NCBI GenBank assembly: GCA_030789695.1 | Contig: CM061142.1 | Location: forward strand, 571,507,281 to 571,571,280 | Origin: Scilla litardierei | Lineage: Eukaryota; Streptophyta; Magnoliopsida; Asparagales; Asparagaceae | Direction of reading: 5' to 3' | Length of the DNA: 64,000 nt | Shown here: piece by piece, positions 22,970 to 32,228 of the stretch | Position numbering within the stretch: position 1 is the stretch's first letter | Layout of the letters: each line of letters opens with the position of its first letter | Program-made: the position numbers and the translations under genes | Notes under the pieces: generated by a model | Databases searched by the model: none | Seen by the model: the letters and a program-made list of their open reading frames with translations, nothing else | What the model was told of the DNA's origin: nothing

Positions 22970-23285
22970 AAGTTGAGCTGGACTCACTTATGAAATGTGA
23001 AGTGTTTGGACCTGAAGTCCTGATATCAAAAGATATCAAACCTGTGGGCTACCGAGTATTGTATAAATAAATAAAATCGTATGCTAAAAGCAAAACGCTA
23101 TAGCTTAGAGGTTTATTTCGCAGAAACCAGGAAGTAACCATGTAAGAAGAGTTTAACTCACTTACAAAAATTAATTAAACTGATGCATCAGGCTCCCTGG
23201 TCATAGTTGCGAAAACCATACGATTGGCAAAGATAATTTTAGGCTATGTTGCTATGGATGATGTGACAACATACCCTTATGAACA
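22970..23285 (+). pseudogene. Remnant of copia reverse transcriptase (Ale-like)
   Basis: From 22981 one frame reads DSLMKCEVFGPEVLISKDIK followed by PVGYR. This matches the start of the Ale-type RT domain (REVFGPVV...GVKPVGYKW). A later frame gives FISQKPG, fitting the GFSQRPGIDYEE block, and MDDVTTYPYE near 23253-23280 fits the conserved MDVVTAYLYG segment. Stops and frame changes separate the pieces, and the YVDD part is missing. The remnant fixes the element's plus orientation and its copia origin. Confidence 0.7.
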
Positions 23286-23515
23286 ATCATCCTGAAGATG
23301 AAACCTTCATCCTGAAGATGAATTATCATCCTGAAGATGAATTATCATCCTGAAGATGAATAATCATCCTGAAGATGAATTATCATCCTGAAGATGAAAC
23401 CTTCATCCTGAAGATGAATTATCATCCCGAAGATGAAACCATCATCCCGAAGATGAATAATCATCCAGCAGATGAATTACCATCCAGAAGATGAAATTAT
23501 CATCCAGTCGATGAA
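23286..23515 (+). repeat. Tandem repeat of 19-20 bp, unit ATCATCCTGAAGATGAATT
   Basis: About twelve units follow one another with small variations in the last three bases and CCTG/CCCG/CCAG changes in the middle. Each unit contains the inverted pair TCATC...GATGA, so the array can form short hairpins. It lies directly after the RT remnant. Confidence 0.85.
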
Positions 23516-24185
23516 GAAACATGGAAAATTGCAATCCACCAATACACCTACTGGTTGTATGGATGCACATTAAGACCCCTTCCGTTCGCTGGAAGAGGGG
23601 AAGGATATCCTAGGTCCTGAAGTGCCTTACTCAAATGTCTTTTGTACACTCCTTTATCTGGCAGCAAACACTTTAACCAGATACAGTGCAGCGCCTGCAG
23701 CGCACCACTGGACCAGAGATATGTAGCTTCTGCGCTACCTCCAAGGGTCAAGGATCATACAACATGTTAAATGTATTTGTAGATACAGGTCACAGATCAT
23801 CGCGATGACTGCAACCAAGAAGCGACCAACTCCTGGAGACCAGCAAAGCATACTTCCAAGGCAACATCAATCCCACCATCCCGAGAGGCTCATCAATCCA
23901 AGAAGCAAATCATAAGTACGCACAGCCAGGTCCTGCAGTACCTCGCAGACACAGTGAAGACTGGTCAGAGACGTGATGCAACCTACCGAGTCTGAAGACC
24001 ACTCCTCCTCAGAAGAGATCCCTCAGATCCAGTAACTGCTATAGATGAGCGATACTTGTATAGATGAGCGATGTCTTGTATAGGTGAGCGATGCCTTGTA
24101 CTTTGTATCGGAACACTGTAAGAGATTGATGTATAGATGCCTAGGAGATCTGCAAGCCTGCAGCTTGTACAGATCAGGGGGAGTC
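23516..24185 (+). other. 3' non-coding part of the short-LTR element
   Basis: No supported ORF. The phrase ATAGATGAGCGAT recurs three times near 24040-24090. The segment leads into the triplicated 3' repeat and contains AGATCAGGGGGAGTC, a purine tract, at 24173-24187. Confidence 0.5.
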
Positions 24186-24657
24186 AAATGTAGTGTTGCA
24201 CTCTTTTCCCTTGGCTATTGGTTTTTCCCACTGGGTTTTCCATAGCTAAAGGTTTTAACGAGGCAAACTCATTGACTCTGGATCCAGAAGTATCCACCCC
24301 CTAAATACTTCCACTAATCAGGGGAAGTTACGGAAACTGTACTCTTTTTCCTTGGCTATTGGTTTTTCCCACTGGGTTTTCCATAGCTAAAGGTTTTAAC
24401 GAGGCAGTTATCCCTAACTTAGGATCCAGAAGTATCCACCTCTAGTGATATCCATCGATCAGGGGAAGTTACAGAGACTTGTACTCTTTTCCCTTAGCCA
24501 TTGGTTTTTCCCACTGGGTTTTCCTCGGCAAAGGTTTTAACGAGGCAAGTACTCTTAAACTTGGGATCCAGAAGTATCCATATACCCATGATCAGATAAG
24601 CTCCATGAACCCTGAAGCGTTCATCACGGCTTACAACAATGGATGGATAAGGGGAAG
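24186..24657 (+). repeat. Three tandem copies of about 139 bp, each ending in a PPT-like tract
   Basis: Each copy begins CTCTTTTCCCTTGGCTATTG, continues CCCACTGGGTTTTCC...AAGGTTTTAACGAGGC and GGATCCAGAAGTATCCA, and ends in a purine tract (CAGGGGAAGTTA twice, then AAGGGGAAG before the LTR). Copies start near 24204, 24340 and 24481. This wording is the usual 3' end of Ale-type copia elements, here multiplied. Only the last tract adjoins the LTR. Confidence 0.85.
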
Positions 24658-24770
24658 TGTTATAAACGGGCTTTGGAGGCCCAACCCGTTAGTGGGTATC
24701 CACCCATTATGTAACCCTATTACTATAAATACAGGGCTACGGGGTTCCGTAGCCGCCATGGTTTACAACA
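24658..24770 (+). repeat. Right LTR (113 bp) of the short-LTR element
   Basis: Identical to 18014-18126, followed by the duplication AATTG at 24771-24775. The open frame 24479-24781 that runs into it is not considered a gene. Confidence 0.93.
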
Positions 24771-24775
24771 AATTG

Positions 24776-26060
24776 TTATAACAGCTTGGATTATTAGCAT
24801 GAATTATGCTAGCAAATTTAGTGTCAATGAATTATTACTGTTAATAAATTATTAGCATGACAGCTCATTTAGTGTCAATGAATAGAACTTTTGTGACTGA
24901 ATTATGCCAGCTAATTTAGTGTCAATGAATAGAACTTTTTATGATTGAATCATGTCAGCTAATTAAGTGTCAATAAATTCGTGTCAATGAATTATTAGCA
25001 TGAATTATGCCAGCTAATTTAATGGGATTTTATTTCAATAAATAGGCATAATTCAGTCTAATAACAGCTTTTTGCCATAAGGTGCCAAATTCATTATTGG
25101 TTTTTATGCCGGGTTAATATGCTACCAAATTAGCCATATTGATTGAATTAGCAAGCAAATTTATTGCCAAATTGCCAATTGATGGAATTAGCAGGCTAAT
25201 TTATAGGAATGAATTAGCAGGCTAATTTATTGATTGAATTAATCTTCTCAGCCATAAATTGCCAAAGTGATTGAATTAGAAGGCTAATTTATTGACATGA
25301 ACGTATGTATTATAATAACAGCTTGAAAGATTGAATTAGCAAGCTAATTTATTGGCATAAATGTATGAATTATAATACCAGCTTCAATGTATGAATTAGT
25401 AGGCTTATTTATTGGCATGAACGTATTAGCAGGCTAATTTTTTTCCACACATTCACCCAAGGGATTGAATTAGCAGGCTAATATATTGGCATTAATGTAT
25501 GAATTATGCCAATTCATGCTAATAATAGCTTTTAATAGCTAATTTATTGGGAGACAAACAAACACTATTGTAATAACAGCTTGAATTATTAGCATGAATT
25601 ATGCTAGTAAATTTAGTGTCAATGAATTATTAGTGTTAATGAATTATTAGCATGCCAGCTAATTTAGTGCCAATGAATAGAACTTTTTGTGACTTAATTA
25701 TGCCAGCTAATTTTGTGTCAATAAATAGAAGTTTTTGTGATTGAATTATGCCAGCTAATTTAGTACCAATGAATTATTAGTGTCAATAAATTAGTGCCAA
25801 TGAATTATTAGCATGAAATATGCCAGCTAATTTAATGGGATTTTGCACCAATAAATAGGCATAATTCATGCTAATAACAGTTTTTTTGTCATAAGTTGCC
25901 AAATTCAATATTGGTTTTTATGCAGGGTTAATATGTTACCAAATTAGCCATATTGATTGAATTAGCAAGCTCATTTATTGCCAAATTGCCAATTGATGGA
26001 ATTAGCAGGCTAATTTATTGGAATGAATTGGCAGGCTAATTTATTGATTGAATTGACCTT
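24776..26060. repeat. Tandem repeat of about 795 bp in Helitron 2 (about 1.6 copies here)
   Basis: The segment beginning ATAACAGCTTGGATTATTAG (24778) is repeated from 25571 with the same order of phrases: AGTGTCAATGAATTATTA, TGCCAGCTAATTTAG, TTGCCAAATTGCCAATTGA, TTAGCAGGCTAATTTATTG. The end of a further copy lies at 17810-18013, left of the inserted retroelement. The array therefore predates that insertion and was split by it. Within each copy the 20-bp phrase around AGCAGGCTAATTTATTG is itself repeated. Confidence 0.75.
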
Positions 26061-27929
26061 CTTCACCCATAAGTTGCCAAATTATTGGTTAATATGGATA
26101 ACACAGATCCTGCACCCACACTTGTTCATTATTGGTTAATTTCATTTGCCATAAGTTAATAGTATTTATGCAGGGTTCATATGTTCAAGGTGTCACCGAG
26201 TATAAAACCTGAGTTAAAATGTAGTTTTTGGGAGAAACAAACAGCAAAGTTTCTAGGTAAAGGGGGGCAAAAATCAATAATTCAACCGGCACTCACGTTT
26301 TTGTTCAGGATCATAAGTTCGCATGCAGTGTCATTCATTAATCGTGTTTATGCAGTTTCATTCAACAAATCATCATTCCCCTTTTCCAAACGTGTGGGTG
26401 CAGGTGTTTGTAGCAGATATTAGTTAAGTAATGAGGGGATAATCGAACAATAGTGTCAAAAACATGTGTATTGTACAAACTTGGAAGCTGATGATGGTGG
26501 TTGCATCAGTTTCAAATCCTAACACCATTCAAAGCAGGTTTCAGGTCTGTTTGGCATATTTAAATAGTGTTTTCACCTAGGTCTGTTTGGCATCAGTTTC
26601 AAATCTTAACACATGGTTCAATGAGCACATAATTGCTGAAGGCAAACAGAGGGTGCATAAAATATCATTGGGCTGAATGTAAAAGAGGATTCAAAAGAAT
26701 TATGAGCCAAAAAATTTAAAAGAATTTAATAGGACAAAAAATTCAAAAGGCAGAGGTATCATGAGAACCCAACAATTTATCACCCTTCACCGTGCTTTTT
26801 TGCACTATAACTATCTAGTCCAAATTCAAACAAATATTTTTTACTCATTATAATCTTACGTTACCCTTACTGTCAACTTAGCATGTTTACTTTCCGTAGA
26901 CCTCAAATTGATGAATCAAAACGTCACCTCAACTTTAAAACCTAATTCAACCTCTCATATACCCGTTGGTCCCATAGACCCCATATTATCATACAATCTA
27001 TGTTACAATTGTTCAATACAAATGGAAAGATCTCCAGTAAAATTGCAAGGTGGGGAATAAAAATTAATAAGCCTAAGCTGATATAAATGATATGAAAGCA
27101 CTCTGCTCGACTGCCAATTAATAAGGCGCATGCTAAACACAATGTTGAATCATAGAATACTGATCATTTGATCGTCAACAATACACTATGTACAAAGTCT
27201 TGTCAAGTGTTGGCATAAACAAATGACCTTAACCAACTTTACAGTTGATTTTGAATGCAGTATATGAGGCAATATCCTTTGTCAAAGATGCTGACGGTGA
27301 CCATATTGGATTTATTTGATCAAGTGCAACCTATAATGCATGGACATTCCAATTGTGAAGCTGTCTCTTGTCAATAACATGCACCACATACATTTGGTAC
27401 ACTGTAATTTTTTATATGTAAAATTTAGAATTTTTGTGTCATTGTGGCATCTTGTTCTTCCAGTGTATGCATCAACGTTTTTGTATATGTGCTATTTGCA
27501 AGTTGTAGAAAAATCAGTAACAATGGTTGAATCGAATTATGCCAAAGCAATTTCTCTTAAACTTGCTTATAATTATCAACACAATCATAACCTCTAATGC
27601 CAATGAATTAAAAATGCAACATAGGGGTTCCTTCTCCAGAAATAATGTCAGCTAGTGTTTTTTTAAAAATGTCAAATATGAACGCACGATGATGGTGACA
27701 GAAAAACCTCATACCTCTATTTCTATATGCAAACCAACAGTCACCAATGCCAATATCTCACCAATGCAGAAACTTCCTGAGCTCTCGAATTCATCAATGA
27801 TCCTAAAATAAAATAGAGCATTGACATTGATGAATTTCAGCATGACATGGTTGCATGTAGGATCCTTGATGAATGGTTGCAAAATTTGCATGTGTTTGAG
27901 AGCTCTTACAGCATGACATTGCAAAAGTT
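26061..27929. other. Helitron 2 interior, no recognised gene
   Basis: AT-rich sequence. The frames 26181-26423, 27340-27597 (plus), 26942-27142 and 27709-27933 (minus) have no recognisable domain. A direct repeat AGGTCTGTTTGGCAT is near 26544 and 26580. Nothing else stands out. Confidence 0.4.
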
Positions 27930-28620
27930 GCATGATGCTGAATTATGCGGATGATGCTGAATTATTTGAGAGCTAAATTATATGATGTTGTATTTAAGCT
28001 GTAAGAGCTCTCAAATACATTGCAAAAGTTGCATGGTTTTGCAACTTCAGATTACATGATGCTAAATTATGCGGATAATTTACTATCATGCATAATTCAG
28101 CAGTGCAGTATCATGTAATCTGGATAATTCAACATTTCAGCATCATGCATTGCAGAATTTGAAAATTACATGATGTATAATTCAGCATTTCAGCATTGCA
28201 GAATTTGAATAAGGATAATTCTGAAATTGTATTGCTGAAATTGAGCATGCTGATACAATGAAATTTTCAAATTGTATTGGTTCAGACATAATTTTCAAAT
28301 TCTGCAATGCTGATACCATGAAATTGTATTGGTTCAGACATAATTTTCAAATTCTGAATTATACAATGCTGAAATTGTATTGCAACCATGTCATGCTGCA
28401 TTTGAATAAGGATAAGGATAATTCAGCAATGTATTTGAGCATATCATGTAATCTGAAGTTGTATTGGTATTGGTTCAGACATCATGTAATTTTCAAATTC
28501 TGTAATGCTGATACCATGAAATTGTATTGGTTCAGACATAATTTTGAAAATTGCAATGCTGAAATGCTGAAATGCTGAATCATGCTGAAATTGTATTGGT
28601 TCAGACATAATTTTCAAATT
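27930..28620. repeat. AT-rich block of direct and inverted repeats
   Basis: The phrases AAATTGTATTGGTTCAGACA, CATAATTTTCAAATTCTG and CAATGCTGATACCATGAAATT recur at least four times, with inverted copies (TGCATGATGCTGAATTAT and TCAGCATCATGCA). This is the counterpart in Helitron 2 of the foldback block at 4260-5340 in Helitron 1. Confidence 0.6.
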
Positions 28621-28885
28621 CCAGATTTTAAGAATAAGGATAATTTACTAAATCTTGGAATTATGCAGAAGAAAAAGAAAAATGCAAATTTTGAGTAGAT
28701 TACATACTGAGCATCGCTCCATTGCTGAAGAATTCTCTGCCTATTCTCTGTCAAGCTCTGAGGCATCCGACTTTCACAGCTTGGCCTCTCTTGCAGCCAT
28801 GCAATCAAAATTTAGCCTATGGGCCGTCGTGGATAAGTTGAATGACATCGAGAAATCCACTGACTTCACCGAAACTTAATTAAGA
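28621..28885. other. Exon-like patch, strand uncertain
   Basis: A plus-strand frame at 28690-28879 encodes EHRSIAEEFSAYSLSSSEAS and continues to DKLNDIEKSTDFTET and a stop. A minus-strand frame overlaps it. The composition is more protein-like than the neighbours, but I do not recognise a family. Confidence 0.25.
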
Positions 28886-29189
28886 TTGAACAAAAAACTG
28901 GCTGTCATTTGCCTCCTACCATTTAAGAAACATATATACAAAATTGGGCAAATTTGTGCATAGAGAGACAATGGCAGAGAAATATGAAGGGAAAATTTTT
29001 CATAACTCAAGTTTGTCACTTTTATCAAAACTACATTTATGCTGTCAAATTACAGAAACTGAATTTTAACCAAAACTTTTCTTAAAATAGTTTGTTACAT
29101 TTATGCTTTCAAATTGCAGTAATTACGAATGATTAATCCCAACTTGTTTAAGATTGAAGAAAAATTTCGGCTATTTTGCATTTTACTCA

Positions 29190-29309
29190 CCGAACCACTC
29201 CCAATCCCAATCACAGAGATGCTTGCTCCACTCCCAATCAAATTATTGATCCCAACCTGCCGTATGGTGATCTCGTCAAGCTCCGATCCATGCTTCTCAC
29301 ACATCAGAT
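29190..29309 (-). pseudogene. Duplicated exon of an unrecognised captured gene (copy 2)
   Basis: This is the 610-bp-shifted copy of the exon at 29800-29919. It encodes MCEKHGSELDEITIRQVGIN and continues to IGSGAS. The donor GTGAGT is intact, but the acceptor side differs: GGGATCTG replaces CTTGCAGGTTACC. It would probably not be spliced in the same way. Confidence 0.45.
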
Positions 29310-29799
29310 CCCACATAAAAATACAGAAGATCGTCATGAAACTTTATAAAGGAACAAAAATTCAAGAAAATTAGAGGGGGAAAATGAAAAACTTTGCAAA
29401 GACATGCAAATCGAGAAGATCTTACACTGGGACTTTGCCGAAAGCAACCAACCGACTGAATAATGGGAGCAATACGAAGGTTTTTGGGAGAAGTTTGAAC
29501 AAACAAACCGGCTGTCCTTTGCCAGCTGCCATGTAAGAAACATATATACGAAATTGGTCAAATTTGTGCATGGAGAGACAATGGAAGAGAAAGATAAAGG
29601 GAAAATTGTTCAAAACTCAAGTTTGTTACTTTTATCAAAACTACATTTATGCTCTCAAATTATAGAAACTGAATTTTAACCAAAACTTTTCTTAAAATTG
29701 TCTGTTACATTTATGCTTTCAAATTGCAGTAATTACGATCTTTGATCCCAACTTGTTCAAGATTGAAGAAAAATTTCGGTTATTTTGCATTTTACTCAC

Positions 29800-29919
29800 C
29801 GATCCACTCCCAATCCTAATCGCATAGATGCTTGCTCCACTCCCAATCAAATTATTGATCCCAACCTGATTCAGGGTGATCTCGTCAAACCCCGATCCAT
29901 GCTTCTCACACATGGTAAC
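29800..29919 (-). pseudogene. Exon of an unrecognised captured gene (copy 1)
   Basis: On the minus strand an acceptor TACTTGCAG precedes, and a donor GTGAGT follows, a 120-bp open stretch of exactly 40 codons. It encodes VTMCEKHGSGFDEITLNQVG and continues to INNLIGSGASIY. Phase and splice signals look genuine. I cannot name the gene. With 30895-30960 it suggests that a multi-exon gene segment was captured in the Helitron's own orientation. Confidence 0.5.
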
Positions 29920-29925
29920 CTGCAA

Positions 29926-30600
29926 GTAGAAATCACATTATCAGAAAATTAATAGTTACAACAAACTTACCAAAATCACTACTCACATGAAGCAACTGGA
30001 CATTATTACTACTATTTTTTAAATACAACAACAGTATTTGGCTGGAAACTAATTTCAGTATCTCCATGTACTGTGTTTAGCAGCTTCATCCGCTTTCTTT
30101 CAGTTGATTCAATGTCCAATTAGAAATTATTAAATGTTCTTATTTTTACAGGCTAGCTTTTTTTGCTTTGCACTTGTCTATTGGTGCTTCCTAGAAAGAC
30201 AATGAATGGAGAAGAAACATGTACAGCTTAAGGAAAAGATGCCCATGTTGCAACCTACAACGAAATGCAACTCAAATCATCATTCGCTTAAAACCAGGTA
30301 CAACCTCTCACTCAGTAGTTATATGCACTACATGGATTTAACATATAAAATCCGAACTGACTAACAACAAACAGGCATACAAAAAAGGAAAAAAGAAAAA
30401 AAGTAAAAGAAAAAAAAGTAAAAGTAAACAATTCTATGTAACCAGCCTTGCTTTTTTCCTTACCCCAATAACTCCACATCAAATTCTAATTAATCAAATA
30501 AAAAACTACCGCATAACAAAAATAACATTTGTCAATTATTCAGACACTTCCTAATAATTAATCAATCAAAACAAAGGCTACATCAATTTCTTTCCATTAC
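29926..30600. other. Intron-like or intergenic sequence in Helitron 2
   Basis: AT-rich, with an A/G-rich patch at 30380-30425. No coding signal is seen. Confidence 0.4.
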
Positions 30601-30718
30601 CTCTTGACTGTCCATGAGTCTCTCCCAATGGTCTTGTATAACCTCCTTGATGTAACATTTCTCATGAAGCATATGACAGACACCATGAAGATACCATGAA
30701 CACAAATGTCTGAAATTT
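30601..30718 (-). pseudogene. Exon-like patch of an unrecognised captured gene
   Basis: The minus strand shows TTTCAG acceptors near 30710-30720 and a donor AAGAG|GTAATG at 30595-30600. The frame gives HLCSWYLHGVCHMLHEKCYI, another gives FMRNVTSRRLYKTIGRDSW. Phase cannot be fixed, and no family is recognised. Confidence 0.3.
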
Positions 30719-30894
30719 CTGAAAGTTAACCAAAACAACCCTGCCAAGATTAACAGAGACACTGAACACAAATGAACCCATAACCCTTGTGCTCACCTAC
30801 TTTTTGCCATACAAACATAACTAATATGTGTTTTCATGTAAACTTGAATTTCATAGATAGCTATCGATAGAAGAAGAGCTCGGGTTGCACTCAC

Positions 30895-30960
30895 CGGAAC
30901 CAATCTGTCGTTATTGTCGGCGGCAATGCTGGTCAGATAGATGTGCATCTCTATCACTGC
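30895..30960 (-). pseudogene. Exon of an unrecognised captured gene (66 bp)
   Basis: On the minus strand an acceptor TTTTCATGCAG precedes, and a donor GTGAGT follows, exactly 22 codons: AVIEMHIYLTSIAADNNDRL then VP. Like the exon at 29800-29919 it is a whole number of codons. The family is not recognised. Confidence 0.45.
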
Positions 30961-31169
30961 CTGCATGAAAATGTAGCACGTATTCAATTTTAATGGGAAT
31001 GTAAATAACATGCAGAGTGGCTCCATTATTTGAACATTGGAGATGAATAGAAACTGAGGTTGGCTTCAACACCTCAGCACCCTAGATTTCGGCGATCCCT
31101 GCAGCCAAGTTTAATGAGAATTATATAACCTTGTCATAATCATAATCAAATTGGGATTTTGTATAGTGA

Positions 31170-31745
31170 TCAATCATCATACAGTCTGGTAAACGTTGTC
31201 ACTGATCTTTAATATCTGATCCTGGCTGAGCTGATTCACTGAGACATTTCATCGAACAGGCAGTGTGCGACCAGCCTGTGTGATCATAATTTTCCCTTTG
31301 CCTGGCAGCAAGTTGAAGCAAGAATCAACCCACTGAAAATTGAGATGGCAATTGAGGATGGAAATTGAGGATACCTACCTCAACGAACCCATCACCCAGG
31401 CAATTGAGGAAGTTCTTGCTTCTGCATTCTGAATCAACTCTCTACCTTTTTTCTTGGGGCAAAACATGAAGTTCTTCTTGACTGTATTCGTCATACTGAG
31501 AGAACCCGTCATCAAATCAGAACGGACTCGATCGGAACTCGCACATGGATGTGGAGAATCTCGATGGTGGTTCAGAGGACGGTGCAGAGGCGATGGCTCT
31601 CGATGCTGCGGGGTGTCGATGAAGGCGCTCAGGCAGACGTGGCCCTCCTCCATCCATGCCGTCGGCGAGCCTTCTCTCTTGCCGTTGTGGGAGGCTAAGG
31701 GGTCCACTGGGAGGTCAGAAATTAAGCGAGAGTCGGGGTAGTGAG
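31170..31745 (-). pseudogene. Possible 5' exons of the captured gene in Helitron 2
   Basis: From 31741 down to 31385 the base composition is GC-richer than the surroundings. A minus-strand frame ends SIAWVMGSLR at a donor-like GAG|GTAGGT. A second patch at about 31310-31190 follows a TTGCTGCCAG acceptor-like site and encodes KGKIMITQAGRTLPVR before a stop. The plus strand is also open at 31454-31741, so the strand is not certain. No family is recognised. Confidence 0.3.
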
Positions 31746-31996
31746 GGTTTTATTGGCGATTCGATTTCCCCCCAATTATTTTAGAGTGTGCTGTTTGTTT
31801 ATTCACCAAAAGTTGGTTCCCCCCAATATTTCAAAATTTGATTTAAAATTCAAAGGTTGGTTTTCACACAAACCAAAAATTCAAAAGTCTTCCCATCAAA
31901 AGTATGTCTTAGTCATCAGTCCTAGTCATCATCCATGTCCTAGTCAGCTTGTCCCAGTAGGACAAAATTCAAATTCTTCATGCTTTATAGAATAGA
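31746..31996 (-). other. Helitron 2 5' terminal region
   Basis: This holds the minus-strand start A|TCTATTCTATAAAGCATG at 31996 and a short repeat of GACTAGGAC / GACTAAGAC phrases (31905-31955). No ORF is supported. Confidence 0.55.
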
Positions 31997-32228
31997 TATA
32001 TATTTGAAGGGTAAGTAAGATTAATATTAAATATACACAACAGTACAAAGTGGTATACATTCAGGTTACGCACAATAGAGGAAGGAGCGGACACAGGCGT
32101 CGTCACTCCCTACTACATGCCCATCCCAACGTCATACCAACTTAAGATACAAAAGGTAATGTAGGATTCAACAACACAGCCTGCAAAAATAAAAGCAACA
32201 CAGGCCGGCCATAGAAGCAAACCATGGA

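Larger units (their letters stand above)
18014..24770 (+). mobile_element. Non-autonomous short-LTR copia derivative (Ale-like), 6757 bp
   Basis: It is bounded by two identical 113-bp direct repeats with TG...CA ends and flanked by AATTG on both sides (18009-18013 and 24771-24775). Straight after the left repeat comes ACGTTATCAGCACG, which I know from memory as the sequence following the LTR in Ale/Retrofit-type plant copia elements. Before the right repeat lies a purine tract ATAAGGGGAAG. The interior holds a 1.6-kb GC-rich tandem block, AT-rich non-coding DNA, a badly decayed RT remnant near 22980-23285, a 19-20 bp tandem repeat and a triplicated 3' segment whose CCCACTGGGTTTTCC wording is also typical of Ale elements. 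No reading frame is usable. Identical LTRs on a decayed interior suggest recent movement of an already defective template. Confidence 0.85.
28886..29925. repeat. Tandem duplication with 610-bp period containing a duplicated exon
   Basis: The first copy (from 28886) and the second (from about 29495) share phrases such as AAGAAACATATATACAAAATTG, TTACATTTATGCTTTCAAATTGCAG (29094 and 29704) and the exon at 29190-29309 / 29800-29919. About 420 bp of each copy align clearly; the remaining part of the first copy (29320-29490) has no partner. Confidence 0.8.
15196..31996 (-). mobile_element. Helitron 2, non-autonomous, opposite orientation, carrying a nested retroelement
   Basis: On the minus strand the 3' end reads hairpin, AGTTATGA, CTAG, T (15196-15223 reversed), nearly the same as the end of Helitron 1. 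The 5' end on the minus strand reads A|TCTATTCTATAAAGCATG at 31996, similar to TCTATATTATAAAACAG of Helitron 1. No Rep/helicase is present. The span of 16.8 kb includes a 6757-bp short-LTR element (18014-24770); without it the Helitron is about 10 kb. It carries exon-like patches on the minus strand and several internal duplications. The 3' end is clear; the 5' end is a best fit supported by flanking TA-rich sequence on both sides. Confidence 0.7.

Noticed and set aside
23286..23515. CRISPR-like array
   Set aside because: Units of 19-20 bp follow each other without unique spacers, in a plant retroelement. This is a simple tandem repeat.
28258..28578. 106-codon ORF in the AT-rich repeat block of Helitron 2
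   Set aside because: The product repeats MKLYWFRHNFQI-like text copied from the DNA repeat; no domain.
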